From: Yamagishiella unicocca
Taxonomy: Eukaryota; Chlorophyta; Chlorophyceae; Chlamydomonadales; Volvocaceae
Direction of reading: 5' to 3'
Length of the DNA stretch: 64,000 nucleotides
NCBI GenBank assembly: GCA_003116995.1
Contig: BDSL01000032.1
Location: 372,001-436,000 of the forward strand
Shown: positions 11,401 through 22,371 of the stretch, in pieces
Numbering within the stretch: position 1 is the stretch's first letter
Layout of the letters: each line of letters begins with the position of its first letter
Made by a program: the position numbers and the translations under genes
The notes under the pieces: model-generated
Database searches by the model: none
Seen by the model: only the letters and a program-made list of their open reading frames with translations
Told to the model about the DNA's origin: nothing

Positions 11401-12526
11401 CGGCTACACGACACAGGAAACACAGGGGGAGGGGGGAGGTGCAGTGCTCACCGCGTCGTGCGTGAAGCGGGACTTGAGGAGCACCCGGCTGACCTCGTGG
11501 CCTGAAGAGGCGGGGCCGGGCGGGCGGGGGGGAGGGGAGGGCATGGGGCGGGGGAAGGGGAGACGAGGGTAGCGGGAAGGAGAAGCGCCCGCTGTCCCCC
11601 ACACGGCACAGGAACACACGGCTGGGCAGAGCTTTGCTTGCTGGGCTGGGCTGAGAGCAAACAGACCGCCTGGCAAGGTCGCCTAGGGCTTCAGTGCTGC
11701 CCCTGGTACAGTGTCCGCAAGCCCTGGCGCACGTACAAGCCCTGTCCCCAAGCCCATGCGTTTGAATTCGACACTGCGCTTGCCCCCTCCACTTGCTTCC
11801 CCCGCCAACCCGAAGCCCCGGATTCCACCCCCCGGTCCCCCCTTTCCCATCCGGTTCCGATGCCGCGCAGGCGGCGCACCTGTTTCTGCATCCATCTGCA
11901 CCAGGAACTCCTGGCTGGTCTTAGGGTGCCAGTTGTGCGGCCGTATCACATTCCACAACGTCTTCAGCTCCCCGGTCATGCTGATGTCACCCGGGAACAT
12001 GCCGTAGTGCACTCCCTGAGAGAGCAAGACACGTTCCGCGTTGGAGATGACGCCGGCGGCTGCAGTGGCAGGACTGACACGCCGCTGGCCCCCCCCGGCC
12101 AACGGTACCTACCTCGCCTTCGTGCACGACATGGGTCGCGTCGTTTTCGGGGTAGTACCACAAAAGACGATTGTGTGAGGCCAGAAGGAGACGGAGAGGC
12201 TTGCGGTCCGCAACCGTGCCGGAGTCCGATTGTACCGGATTTCGAGACACGATCTGCTGAGCGTTAGTGCTGAGAGCCCTCCGCTCGTTGCGGTGTGCAG
12301 GCCTTTTTATACTAACACTTTCGGGGTCCTTCACGTATATGCTTAAGGATAACAAAGCAAAGAAGATGAGACCCGCAGCGAATAGAATTGAGAGCAGCTT
12401 CCGCGCCCGTGGCGATAGGAATTTAAGCTGTTTGTAAGCATTTCCCAGCTTACTCCGAGAGGCCACGCTCGAAGACGGCATCACGGGCTGCGTGACGTGC
12501 CTGAGCGAGCCGAGACCGGTAGCCAA
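5422..12526 (-). CDS. Type II membrane protein: beta-propeller-like region fused to aspartyl/asparaginyl beta-hydroxylase-like domain, 13 exons
   Basis: Exons: 12113..12526, 11880..12015, 11452..11501, 10983..11063, 10393..10491, 9539..9724, 9056..9167, 8025..8578, 7550..7644, 6754..6871, 6342..6446, 5926..6084 and 5422..5598. All phases agree, giving 2,286 nt (761 residues). Residues about 44-64 form one hydrophobic segment preceded by basic residues, suggesting a signal anchor with a lumenal C-terminus. Residues about 110-400 have repeated propeller-like strands (RVYVANTESGEVQEL, HVNTLAPLEDGVVWAVLHNL, DRFVMLDSENGALVLVDPAS, AVDLVTGALLWRRK). The C-terminus has MKPGTRIKPHQDMGGYA, HRIHLPVVTHPNVSFQVC and NNRVMHQVVNRSNVKRVQLV. 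These fit the HxD and distal His/Arg of the Asp/Asn beta-hydroxylase family (Fe(II)/2-oxoglutarate dioxygenases). Exon 8 holds a His/Gln-rich low-complexity insert. The substrate is unknown. A later in-frame Met at 12479-12481 is an alternative start. Confidence 0.8.
6885..6975. repeat. GGT-rich microsatellite in hydroxylase intron 9
   Basis: Imperfect (GGT)n and GGTGGTGAT runs just upstream of the exon 10 acceptor (gene on the minus strand). Confidence 0.7.
7690..7795. repeat. CAACAG/CAACGA microsatellite in hydroxylase intron 8
   Basis: Imperfect runs of CAGCAACAACGACGACAA and related trinucleotides in the intron between exons 8 and 9. Confidence 0.7.
8583..8763 (-). mobile_element. Introner-like copies in tandem, hydroxylase intron 7 (acceptor side)
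   Basis: On the minus strand, TTTCGTACACGGTTTTTCCT is followed by two units of about 48 bp containing CGTAAACGGTGGTTATGCC, ending at the exon 8 acceptor near 8579. The 48-bp spacing is visible in the paired CCACCGTTTACGCGACG blocks on the plus strand. This looks like tandem amplification of an element end. Confidence 0.6.
9008..9043 (+). mobile_element. Introner-like repeat end, inverted, near donor of hydroxylase intron 7
   Basis: The plus strand reads GTAACCCGTTCTTTTCTGTA then ACCCCCC, antisense to the gene and about 12 nt from the donor at 9055. It is inverted relative to the acceptor-side copies at 8583-8763. Confidence 0.55.
9808..9862 (-). mobile_element. Introner-like repeat copy, hydroxylase intron 5 (acceptor side)
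   Basis: Nearly identical to 293-345 of the glucokinase intron: minus strand ACGTCTGTTCTAAACGGGTT, then TTTCGGGCATCCACGGGTCT, about 80 nt before the exon 6 acceptor. Such similarity between introns of unrelated genes argues for a dispersed element. Confidence 0.7.
9985..10024 (+). mobile_element. Introner-like repeat end, inverted, hydroxylase intron 5
   Basis: The plus strand reads TTCGTACACGGCTTTTCCTT then GCA, the same core as 8728-8763 and 14550-14583 but antisense to this minus-strand gene. It is inverted relative to the copy at 9808-9862 in the same intron. Confidence 0.6.
10547..10571 (-). mobile_element. Introner-like repeat end, hydroxylase intron 4 (acceptor side)
   Basis: The minus strand reads TATGTCGTATAACCGGGTCT then TCTGCC, about 55 nt before the exon 5 acceptor. 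Confidence 0.6.
10791..10862. repeat. 24-bp tandem repeat, three copies, in hydroxylase intron 4
   Basis: The unit GGTTAACATCGATGGCGGTG followed by GTGG occurs three times in perfect register, next to a (GGT)n run. Confidence 0.9.
11060..11215. repeat. 38-bp tandem repeat, about 3.7 copies, in hydroxylase intron 3
   Basis: The unit starts TTTCAGAGGAGGGGGGCGGG and continues GATGTTGAGGAGGGTGGG. The array fills the space between the introner-like core at 11231-11257 and the exon 4 acceptor at 11064. Confidence 0.9.
11231..11257 (-). mobile_element. Introner-like repeat end, hydroxylase intron 3
   Basis: The minus strand reads AATGTCGTGTAACCGGGTCT then TCTTGCCAACCCCC. This is close to the family consensus and matches 45501-45532 in an unrelated gene. 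Confidence 0.65.
11391..11417 (-). mobile_element. Second introner-like core in hydroxylase intron 3
   Basis: The minus strand reads TGTGTCGTGTAGCCGGGTCA then TCTCGCCCC, about 35 nt from the exon 3 donor. It has the same orientation as the copy at 11231-11257. Confidence 0.55.
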
Positions 12527-13389
12527 TTAGAGCACTATAGAAGCGTATAAATTATGCGTGCTTTGATGTACCAGTAACCGATTGAAAGATCATTTGTAAC
12601 GGACAACGCGGAGTGTCGCTTCGCAGTGCTTTAATACGTTCGAAACTTTGGACAAGAGCTACTCAATAGCCAGCTAAGCTGCAATAGCAATTCCGGACAA
12701 AAGGATACAATGAAACAATTACGGTTGGGCTCGCAATATGTTGGATTCATTGGTTTGGATTGGTAGTGTTTGTCATGGCTCTTTATTGGTGCGCGCGTGC
12801 TTCGGTCGATTATAATAACACCTGCCCACCTCGCATCGAGAGTAGCCTCGAGAGTAGCCTTTTTATTATAGGCTTTCCTTTGTACAGCCGTGTAAACAAG
12901 TCTCTTTTCTCTAGGGCTTTGACATATTAGCCTGTCTAACGCTCATAACATGCTGTGCAGTTATTTTCTTGCTATAACATGAAATATGCAATGAACCGAA
13001 CTCTATAATGCTGAAGCACCTGGCCACGCTGTGGTGTGTACGCTTGCAGAGTGCTAGACACCGTCAAAGCCATTTTATGAAACCCAGGCCACATCATTGC
13101 AAACTGCAGGTTGCTGGGCATCCGTGAGTCTCTCAATGTCCATCGGTGTGTCGTCTTCCTCGTCCTTGATAGCAGCAAGGCCTTAGGGGTACGTCCCGAC
13201 GCTGCGCCTCCCCATCATCACCCTTCCAACCCCACTCGCTAATTCGGCCACACAACGCAAGCATATCCAAACTCAGCCTGCAACCGCCCCTCAGACCCCG
13301 CGGTTGGGCAGCGAGGCCAGCCTTGCCACCTGCACACCGCACTGCCGACGCCGCAGTGTCCCAAACCCCCCGCCCCCATCTGGCCGCAG
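12527..13389. promoter_or_regulatory. Divergent intergenic region between hydroxylase and EI24 genes
   Basis: This stretch is visibly lower in GC than its flanks. It separates the start of the minus-strand hydroxylase gene from the plus-strand EI24 gene, so it should hold both promoters. The missing first exon(s) of EI24 may also lie here. A short direct repeat of GAGAGTAGCCT lies near 12840. No convincing TATA box was assigned. Confidence 0.45.
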
Positions 13390-16300
13390 AGGTCGATTCT
13401 GCAGTGTCTTCTGCTAAATGGAGCCATCCTCTTGGGCAGGTGAGCGGCCCGGCCATAGCGGCCTGTGCGCCGACCCAACCACCTATGCACGCATGCCATT
13501 GTCTGTGCCGCCGATGTGAAACCCGCGCGAAAGTCGAGCCTGGGGCCCAAGCCTGACGCCGGTTCGTGCAGCACGACAGGGGGGCCTGGGTATGCGATAG
13601 GCAAGCGGCTGCAACAACACCACCGGAAACGGGCGCGGGCTGCAGACTGTCGCGATTCGAGCCCGACTGCTCCATCCCCCACATGCCTCGCGGCAAAAAA
13701 AGCTGCAGAATCCTCCTGTGATTAATCGAAAAGGGGTTGGAAGACAGCAACAACGCCCTCCCTGCCCGCCGTGTCGTCATGGCAGCATCCTCACGTGGGA
13801 GCGCGTGCTGCTGCCTGCGGTGAGGTGGCTGCTGCGCTACCTGGTCGCGCCCTGCCTGGGGCCCTGGGCGGCGCCGGCGAGCGAGGGGCTGCTGCAGCTG
13901 GCCTTCCACGGGCTGTGGCTGCTGCCGGTGTACCTGGTCACGATGCTGGTCAGCTGCGGCATGTGGGTTTGCGTACGAGCGCCGGCGCGGGTTTGCGGGC
14001 GACGCTTGTTAGGGTTGACTTGAGCAACGGCCAGGAGAGGGAGGAGGAGAGGGGAAGCAGGAGCGGCGGGACTGCGGGCGGTAGCGGCGGCCAGGAGAGG
14101 GAGGAGGAGAGGAGAAAGGAGCGGCGGGGGCTGCGGGCGGTAGCGGCGGCCTGAACGCAGGCCCAGAAGCCGGGCGCTGTCCCATCCGGGCGCGCTGTCG
14201 CCCTACAGCAACCTGGCGTCAAGGGCAGGGGCTGGAGCAGGAGCAGTTTCGTCGCTAAGAGGGCAACATGTCCCCCTCAGAGCACACCTCACGGGCTTCC
14301 GAGCCGCAGCCACAAGCGTCCATGGGCGGTTGGCACTCCACGTGATCATTTGCGCGGTGACACTGCTGGCCGCTCTTCGAGGCCATTCCTCCGACCCACC
14401 ACACCCGAACCTCAACCCACCCGGCGCGCTCACCCGGCTCCGGCTCGTACGCAACCCGTCCCCCACATCGACGTACGACCTCCGACGTTTTGTCTCCTCA
14501 ACCAAGTTCTCCAGCATGCGTTTCCAAACGTATATTCTAAACGGGTTTTCCTTTCGTACACGGGTTTTCCTTGCAATCACCCACGTCAGCTCCTAAGCCA
14601 CCCATCACCCGCACCCGCCATCGGCCCGCAGCTACAACGACATCGCTCAAACCGCCTACCGCGTCAAGCGATACCAGCAGTCCGGCGAAAAGGTGCCGGC
14701 AGGTGCGAAGGGAGGCGGCGGCGCCGTGCATAGGGCCCTGGCGGATGTATATATGAGTGAATCCTGCGCGGTAGTCCTGCACAGCGGCTCTGCTACGTCG
14801 CAATTCGACAGGAAGCACTGAGCGAGGGCGCACCAAGCGGCTCTGGGTTCAACCGTACGGGCCTCGCCATTGCGCGCGCGTGTGGGACTTGCAGGATCGA
14901 GTCGGGGCGCAGCCGGGGGCGGCGGCGGCGGCCTTGAGGACGTGGCGCAGGAGGTGTACCGGGTGGTGCTGTTCTGCATCTTCTTCGCGGAGGTCAGCGC
15001 CGTGGGGCGCCTGCCGTACGTAGGTGTGTATGTACGGCCACAGCGTCCGTTCCGGGGGGAGCGGTTGGCCGCGCAGCGCCGCGCGCCGCGGGAAGGCGGC
15101 AGTTGGTCGGGGAGCCGGTCTCCAGGGTGGCAAGAGAGGGTATGGTTGGGATGGGTAAGCCAAGCCAGGTGCGATGGGCACTCGACAGCCGAAGTGCTGC
15201 GCGACGGCATCCCATGACCGGCGCTCAGCGTAAAGGGTACTTCAGTGCCCAGGCGCGCCTCCCTTTCCCCTCCCGCCAGCGGCTTTCCTCTGCCCTCCCT
15301 CAGCAATCCCCTCACGCTTGGCATCCTCCTCCCTCGGGAAATGCCCCGCGCACCACCACCTTCCCCCCGCGCACCCCGCGCCGCAGGCTACGCCCTAAAC
15401 GTGTTGTGCCTGTCGTGGCTGTACGCCTACTACTGCTACGACTACAAGTGGGGACTCCAGGGAGTGCGCCTTACGGAGCGCCTGGCGTACTTCGAGCGGC
15501 GCTGGGCGTTCTTCGCTGGTGGGGAAAGGACAGCAGCTGCGGGGCGGGGTGTGTGTCTGCGTCTGCGTCTGTGTCTGTGACGCGATTCCGTTTCCGCGGG
15601 ACACTGCACATACCTGTGGGCTGGTGCAGGTCCCCTCGAGACGTTGCCCGTTTCCTCTAAGTGCCACATGCCACATCCTCAAAACACCCCCAGCAGCCCC
15701 TGCAGCTCTTTCCTGTCTCGGGCCGCCGCGCTCCGCTGGCGGCCAATGCGCGCGGCTGCTCGCACCTGGTGCACCTCTCTTGCCCAGTGGCGCCGCCATC
15801 GCAGAGCAGAGCCGCCGCCCCCACTGCTCCCCTGACTCACTCAACTGGTGCATTGGCGCAGGTTATGGGAATAGTATGGCGGAACCAGTCAGGTCCGCTG
15901 CAACCGTAACTGCTAACTGATCCGCTGCCACGGCCTCATTTGCCACCCGTACCGTTCCGTCCCCCTCCGACGCGCGCTCCGCATCAGGATTCGGGCTGCC
16001 CATGGCGCTGTCCACGGTGCTACTGTCGTACTACTCGGGAGCTGCCGTACTAGCCATCCTGTTCCCCGTCTACATCCTGGTGTCGTGCGACTCCGACGTA
16101 AATGCCGTACATGGTCAGTGCACGGCATGCCGCACCGAGGGGTTCGGGTTGGGAGGGCGCGCATGGCGGGGGCCGGGGCGTGTTTCTGCACTGCGGGCGA
16201 CGTGGACGCCCTCGCGTTGCCGTACGTTGGTGGTGGGGTTTGACGTTGGCGTTGGGGGTGGTGCCTGCGGTCCCTCAACAGGCCGCCGGTTTGCATGAGG

Positions 16301-17001
16301 GCAGGGGGTCGCTGCGAAGAGGGGCGAAGCACGAAGGGCAGAGAGGGCGGAGACGGGCGAAGCACGAAGGGCAGAGAGGGCGGAGACGGACGAAGCACGA
16401 AGGGCAGAGAGGGCAGAGACGGACGAACGAAGGGTATAAACGCGTGGTTGGGAGTGCGGCTGGGTCTGAGTGGGCGCCAGCAGCGGGCAGCAGTGCCGCA
16501 TATCTCCAGGAGGGCGCTGGGCGCCGAAAGTGCTGGATGGCTCACCAGGAGATCCTCGCCGGAGTTGGTGTTACGGCGCCGGCAGGGCAGTGGGGTCCTC
16601 GACTCGGCCGAACGCGCGCGCTGTGCCGACGCGTAGCGTGTGTGGACAATCTCAGGCTACCTCGTCTTCTGGCTTGCTGCATTTGCGCCGTTATGGATCC
16701 CGTTGCAGCCGTGTGCCGAATCCCAAGCTCCAACCGCCATGCTTCACCCAGGCTCTAACCGCCATGCTTCACCCAGCTCCAACCGCCGCTCGTCCCACCC
16801 ATGCCCTCCGCAGATCGCGTCGTCGGCAAAGGCGGCAGCGCCCACCTGATGCACCTGCCCATCTTCGCGCCGGCGCTGTGGCCCACACAGCGCATCGTGC
16901 ATCTCATCACGGGCGGCTCGGCGCACATGACGGGGACGGCGGCGCCGCCCAGCGATGCTGTTGTTGGTGCTGCCGGAGGAGGGGCTTCCCGAGGGACCTG
17001 A
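13390..17001 (+). CDS. EI24/EPG-4 family ER membrane protein (5' end not located)
   Basis: A polytopic membrane protein of the EI24 family (in animals EI24/EPG-4, an ER protein linked to autophagy and apoptosis). Exons seen: 13390..13439 (SILQCLLLNGAILLG), 13786..about 13962 (ILTWERVLLPAVRWLLR and LPVYLVTMLVSC), 14632..14702 (YNDIAQTAYRV), 14895..about 15015 (LEDVAQEVYRVVLFCIFF), 15387..15518 (SWLYAYYCYDYKW and ERLAYFERRWAFFAG), 15988..16113 (GFGLPMALSTVLLSYYSG) and 16814..17001, ending in TGA. The YCYDYKW, ERLAYFERRW and FGLP blocks are diagnostic. The first coding exon upstream of 13390 was not found. The junction between the fourth and fifth exons is uncertain, because the simple donor choice does not keep phase with the acceptor at 15387. 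TGTAA motifs at 17714 and about 18119 are poly(A) candidates. Confidence 0.75.
14031..14150. repeat. 60-bp tandem duplication in EI24 intron
   Basis: Two copies of a 60-bp unit starting CCAGGAGAGGGAGGAGGAGA, with small differences. Confidence 0.85.
14508..14583 (+). mobile_element. Introner-like repeat copy, EI24 intron (acceptor side)
   Basis: The plus strand reads GTTCTCCAGCATGCGTTTCC, then TTCTAAACGGGTTTTCC, then TTTCGTACACGGGTTTTCCT, about 50 nt before the acceptor at 14631. It joins the blocks seen separately at 293-370 and 8728-8763. It is in the sense orientation of this plus-strand gene, so orientation follows the host gene. Confidence 0.7.
16324..16433. repeat. 33-bp tandem repeat, just over three copies, in EI24 last intron
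   Basis: The unit starts GCGAAGCACGAAGGGCAGAG and continues AGGGCGGAGACGG. The last copy is shortened. Confidence 0.9.
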
Positions 17002-20000
17002 GTTGGCTAGCGGCGAGGCCTGGCCGTTGCTTGGAGCGGCCGCGAGTTGATGCGTGTAGAGATGCTTTAGATGGTGCCGGAGAGTCGCTCCGTCGGGGCA
17101 TCAGCAGATGGGGTTCCGTGCGCGCGGACAGTTGGCCGTATTAGGAAGGAGGCGTCGTCGCTTTCCCGTTCGGGACGCCAAAGCGAGTTGGCCGTAGCGT
17201 GGGTCGGATCAGCGTCGCTGTGCAGCCGTTGTGCTTGGCTTTGGTTTGCGGGGGTACGGCACGGCAGCGGCCGTTTGACGGATGCGGCGACTGCTGCAGG
17301 TAGGCTGGTGTCAGGGTAGTCCACCCTGCCGACAAGCTAAAGAAATAGTTGTTAAATTTTGTTACAAGCATACCTGCGTAGACCCCGCACTGCTACAGGC
17401 GACGGCCTCTGCCGCCGCCGTCTGCCTGCTTAGACGGCAAGGCCGCCCTACCACCCCAGCGAGGTGACCGCAATGCCTCGCTCAGGGGCAACGCACGGAG
17501 AGGGGACGGCTGTGTGGGGGGGAGGTGTGGCTCGCCGAGCAACTTGCCCTTAGTGGCCGCAGGTCAGTCATGGCCGGCAGCGGAACGCTTGCTTTGTCAA
17601 TCCCCCCCTGCGTGGAGAGGCTCCTGTGCGCTCGGCAATGTGACGTGCTCGTTTCCACGGCTGCCGTATCCTCGTCCCCCCCTCGCTCGCTTCTGCATGC
17701 GGGATGCAGCGGGTGTAAGGAGACCGATAGCGCTTCTGAACACAGGCGGAAAACATCCTTCTCCGATGATATCCGACTCCGTACAGCAGGGGGCGGCGGT
17801 GGGGGCAGGCAGCCACATGGAATAGCTTTCCCTCCGACCATCTCGGATGCACCAGTCCCCCCACACACCCGATGGAGTGCCTGACCTTGCCCTGGGCGTA
17901 CTGGTCGTTTTACATCTGCAATGCATCGGTGGATAGAGGACACTTGTGGTACGATCTTCCCCTACTGTAGCCTGCGCGCGCCTCCTTGCCTTGGTATAAT
18001 AAGTAAAGCTGTGGTACGTAAGCTCGCAGCTACAGGATACTGCCGAAGCTGGCCGAAGTGCCGTCTCAGTAGTTGGTGCCGCTGGAGGGTAAAGGCCCCT
18101 GTCGGCCCAACAAATGGAGTGTAACGTAGCCCTGCACATTTTATTTCTTAAGACATATGTCCCGCCTCCTGCTTTTTGCCGATAGGTTCCCCTCGTCGCC
18201 GCCGTCCGTCGCTTTCGGTTTGGCGGCCTTGTCGTTCCGTTTCCAGAGCTGAGCCGTCAATCCCAATAGCTATGAAGAGGTTTCATGCCCGATGCTGATA
18301 CCAAGTAGGCCCCCATGATCCGCCGCCAGGCAGCGGAAGCAAGATACGACGAGACCGCCCCACGGCAATCGCTCTTATTAGGCTCTCGTTTAACCCAACA
18401 TTTACGCCAGAAAGACCTCTATTTAGACAAGCAAGGAGTTACTTTTGACTTTTGACGGCCTCAAACTGGATGAGTGGAGGGCTCCGCTTGCTGCGCGAGG
18501 AAGTTTACGTTGGTGTTGCAACCATTTCAGCAAACAATATTAGGAATCTGATGGACGGGCGTGGGTTTATGGACGCAATGCGGCGAGAATGATGCATGTG
18601 AGTCCAGGCGGAAAGTGTGAAAGGGCGTGGGGCATGCGGCAAGTGTGTTACGACAGTTATTACAAAACCTGAAGGTTGCGCGTGAGGCCTGAGTGGTCAG
18701 TGCGAGACGAGTATTCGCGTCGAACGAACATAACGATAAACATGACAGCGCCTTGACAATGCGAAGGATGCCCTGTGCACTGACAGATACCATTTCTGTT
18801 AGGCCATCGATCGCTATACAAATGCTTAGCGGGTCCATAGCAAAATTTGTGCAGTTGCCAGATCGGTATCATGCCCATTCGGAAACCAGCCAATACAGTT
18901 TGCCTGCATTATAACCTGCAGGCGGCCTTCTTGCAAATGACGGAGGCATGCCGGCGCGCGCGGCGGCCGAGTGCACGGCGTATGCGTGCGGACCCCGCGA
19001 CGGCTCGGGGCGCCGGAGGATTGGGGGAGACGATGCCATGACGTCATGGGGGCACATGTGTTGCCGCGAGGGGGCGCAACACCGCGCTCCATGACCCAAG
19101 CCCTATCCCAGCTTGCCCCCGCCTATCAATTCAAATCGAGCCGGGGTGCGTGCATTTCGGCCGCAGCGCATGTGAGCACTAGGTTTTTGCTTCGGGGCTT
19201 TGATTGTGCAACCCTGTGCAACGAGCCAAATTCGGCCGTCCGGTCCCCTGCTGGGGAGCTGTTTCCGCGGGTTTTCTACGTGCCTATGTCCTCGTGAGCA
19301 CCACTTGAGGGGGATGCGTGCGTTCTGTCCGGGGGCAAGCATGGCATGCATCGCGAGTGAACGCCAGGGGCCGGCACGCCACAGAATAGGGAGCGAGGCA
19401 GCATAGGGGTCGACGCTTTCCTAGTGGCGACTTCCGCGGTGCTGCTTCATTTGGGGCTAAGTGCATATGGTACATCGTCGCTTTTTATGTGTTTTATTAT
19501 GAAAACGGTAAGTCGTAAAGTGGAGCAAAAATCCTTACATACTTTTCGACATAAGCGATGGCGGCTGGACAGATTTCCTGGATTTCCTAAGCCACGCGCT
19601 GAGCGGTGAATGTGAGATTGCGATCACGACGAAACTACCCACAACGCACCTCCTGAGAGTTGTGTGCAGCCATGGCGCGGAGGGGGGTTTTGGCTCCGAC
19701 TCCCTGAGGCCAAGTCGGGCATTTGGAACGCGCACAAAGAGGCGGCCAACCCGAATGACAACCAAGCAACAATACTACCATGACGCCGCACTCGTCCGGA
19801 TAGTCCGTTGCGAGATGTTTGTAATAAGTTTATACGCATGTCATTGAAGTGCACTGAGGTTAAACAACGCCTGACGTCCTCAATGACCCTTGGGTCCGTA
19901 GTAGGTCGCTCTCGCGGTCACCGTGAGCATGGGCCCGAACAAAGAACGATCATAGTCTCCAGCTGCAAATTCAACCATCGATTAGTTGTTGTAACCGTAG

Positions 20001-20628
20001 CTTCCTAGCTGTTGCTTTGGGAGTTCCAAACTTTTCTTATCCTTAGGCAGTCAATGTGAACTTGGACCCCTGCGGAACCACCCAATATACGTGCGTGGAG
20101 AAGCATTAGCGCGTATGCCCCTTGACTGGGCCTTCACGTACCTGTGCCACGGCGCAAACTGCAATGTAAGGGTTGGCCATGACTAGACACCCAACGAGCA
20201 CTGACCAGAAAGCAGGAATATCAGTATATGGTTTTGTGCCAAATTGATGGAATAAAATTGAAAGCGGTCTTCGCCTTTGAATGGCTACGGGCATACCCAA
20301 CCGCTCGCCATAGCGAATCCAGCCAATCTCTGCGCATGCATGTCGAAACGCCATTAAACCAACTTGGTAACTCCATAGAACCCCACGGCTATCCTTTCAT
20401 ATAATTTCGGCTGCCTTTGCTTGGTTCTAGGAACGGGCTGCCTATTATCCGTACAAATATAAGGCTCACCTGGCCGTAGCCGCCCCTCTTTGTCCGCCCG
20501 TTCCTGTTGAGTTAGCCCTCAGATTCGTGCAGGGCGGAAGAGGAATTGTTTAGGAGGGGGTTAGTCGTTTTACGCTTTTGTAGGGGTGGAACCTGACGTG
20601 GTGCTTGGAAGGAGGGACCTCGGTTAAA
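17002..20628. other. Sparse 3.6-kb stretch, EI24 3' flank and upstream of the RRM gene
   Basis: Composition is lower in GC and the frames are short and unrecognisable on both strands. No gene, transposon domain or tRNA was identified. The left part likely includes the EI24 3' UTR (TGTAA at 17714-17718 or about 18119), and the right end the RRM promoter and 5' UTR. Confidence 0.45.
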
Positions 20629-22371
20629 ATGGAGGCACAACAGGAGACCATTCGCCTTGGGAAGCGCTGCTTCGTCGGCAACCTGGCCTGGAAGACATCC
20701 TGGCAGGACCTCAAAGACAAGTTCCGGGAGGCAGGCAACGTGGTCTACACCAATGTTATGCGCGACGACGACGGTGAGCGAGGCGCTTTCTTGGCCAGCC
20801 GCCCTGGCACTTCCGGAAAAAATGGATGCTGCTGTTCTCGTGGCATCGCTTATGGATGCTACAGGTTAAGGGCGTTGTTGTCATGGGAAAGCTAGATTTC
20901 CTGGTGATAACGGCGGCCGGCCATTGTGTTTCCCGCGCCCGTGCTCGGGTGATCTTGGTGGCCTTCGCGTGCGCTCTCCTTATCGACGCAGGCCGGTCCA
21001 AGGGCTGGGGTATCGTGGAGTTTCAGGAGCCCGAGGAGGTGAGCATACAGGCTTGCAGCACCTCCTGCGAGGACCACGCGGACGTCCATGTGCGACTTAT
21101 GCCGCGGCTTCTCAACACAGCCTCACATCGATTCTTCAGCAAAATTAGTACTTTTATGAAGTGAAGGTGCACACCGCAGTTCGAGAGTGGCACGCTTTGT
21201 TCTTAGGATAATGACCAACTGCAGGCGGCTGGGCCTCCGCAGCCTGAACTAAATCTTTGACTACGACTGGTATACATATGTAATGCACATGCAGGCGCTC
21301 CACGCAATCCAGAACCTGAATGGTGCCGAGCTGGGAGGCCGCCGCATTCTTGTCCGCGAGGACCGCGAGGACCGCGACGTCAAGCAAGCGGATGGCTCCA
21401 CCGATGCTCCACGTGCTCCACGCGCTGGCCGCGGTGCTGGCCGTGGCTCTACAAACGGCGGTCGCGGAGCCGGCCGTGGGCGTGGTCCTGCTGCTCCGCC
21501 CGAGGGCGCTGGCGAGTCTAGCGGGCTACAGGTACGAGCCTCGCCCGATGGACCACCCTATACCTGAGTTGGGTTCCACGCAATGTTCAGGCCAGGTGTC
21601 TTTGTAAGGGGTTTCTCAGGCTTTCAGCCCTGGACCAACGTTTTAGCCCACCTTCTCGGCCTTCCGGCACAAGGTATATGGGATACTTCATGAAAGAAAT
21701 TAGGCAATCCATGTTCGTCAGGTCACATGTGTGCCCAAGTTATCGGCGATATCGTAGGTACGCAGCCCTACACGTGTCTGTGAGAGCGCGCAAAGTCGAC
21801 AAATGAGATTACTGTTCGTATAATTAGCTGGAATGCATGCCAGGAGTTGTAGGCATCACCTTCTCGTCGCGCATTGTGTTCCTTGCGTGTAGATCGTGGT
21901 CCAAGGCATTCCATGGGCCTACACGTGGCGCGAGCTCAAGGATATGTTCGCGGAGGTCGGCGGCGTGGAGCGGGCAGATGTGGTCACCGGCTACGACGGC
22001 CGCAGCCGGGTGCGTGTGCTTGTGCGGGTTGCTAGGTTTGGCACATGGGGGATGTTTCATTACGCAACGGGGCAAGTTTAGGCCTAAATGAGTATCCAAG
22101 GGACGGGCTTAGGCCAACATAATATCATACACACGCCGCGGTGGGGTCCACAATGCAGTGGTAAGTTTAAGGTAGCTGACTCATCATTTTCATTGTCGTC
22201 ATGTGAACTCGCGGACTGCGTCTGATGTGTTTTGGGATCTGTCATCTTGCGCAGGGCTATGGCACTGTCAAGTTCACAACTAAGGACGCCGCGGAGGCGG
22301 CTGTTGCCCGCTTCCATGAGAGCGAGCTCGAAGGCCGGAGGCTCGCGGTCTTTGTCGACCGTTACCAGTAG
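20629..22371 (+). CDS. Two-RRM protein with Gly/Arg-rich linker, Gbp1-like, 5 exons
   Basis: Exons 20629..20773, 20992..21038, 21295..21531, 21893..22009 and 22255..22371 sum to 663 nt (220 residues plus TAG) with consistent phase. RRM1 (about residues 13-88) has RNP2 CFVGNL and RNP1 KGWGIVEF. A Gly/Arg-rich linker with GRGAGRG blocks covers about residues 105-140. RRM2 (about 144-218) has IVVQGIPW and GYGTVKF. The size, two-RRM layout and the KRCFVGNLAWKTSWQDLKD stretch resemble Chlamydomonas Gbp1, which binds single-stranded G-rich telomeric DNA and RNA; that assignment is from memory of the family. The start ATG at 20629 follows GTTAAA. TGTAA at 23068-23072 is the likely poly(A) signal. 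Its introns carry no introner-like copies. Confidence 0.88.

Noticed and set aside
17482..18139. Minus-strand ORFs of 153 and 180 codons
   Set aside because: There is no recognisable domain, they lie in the probable EI24 3' UTR, and they overlap equally long plus-strand frames.
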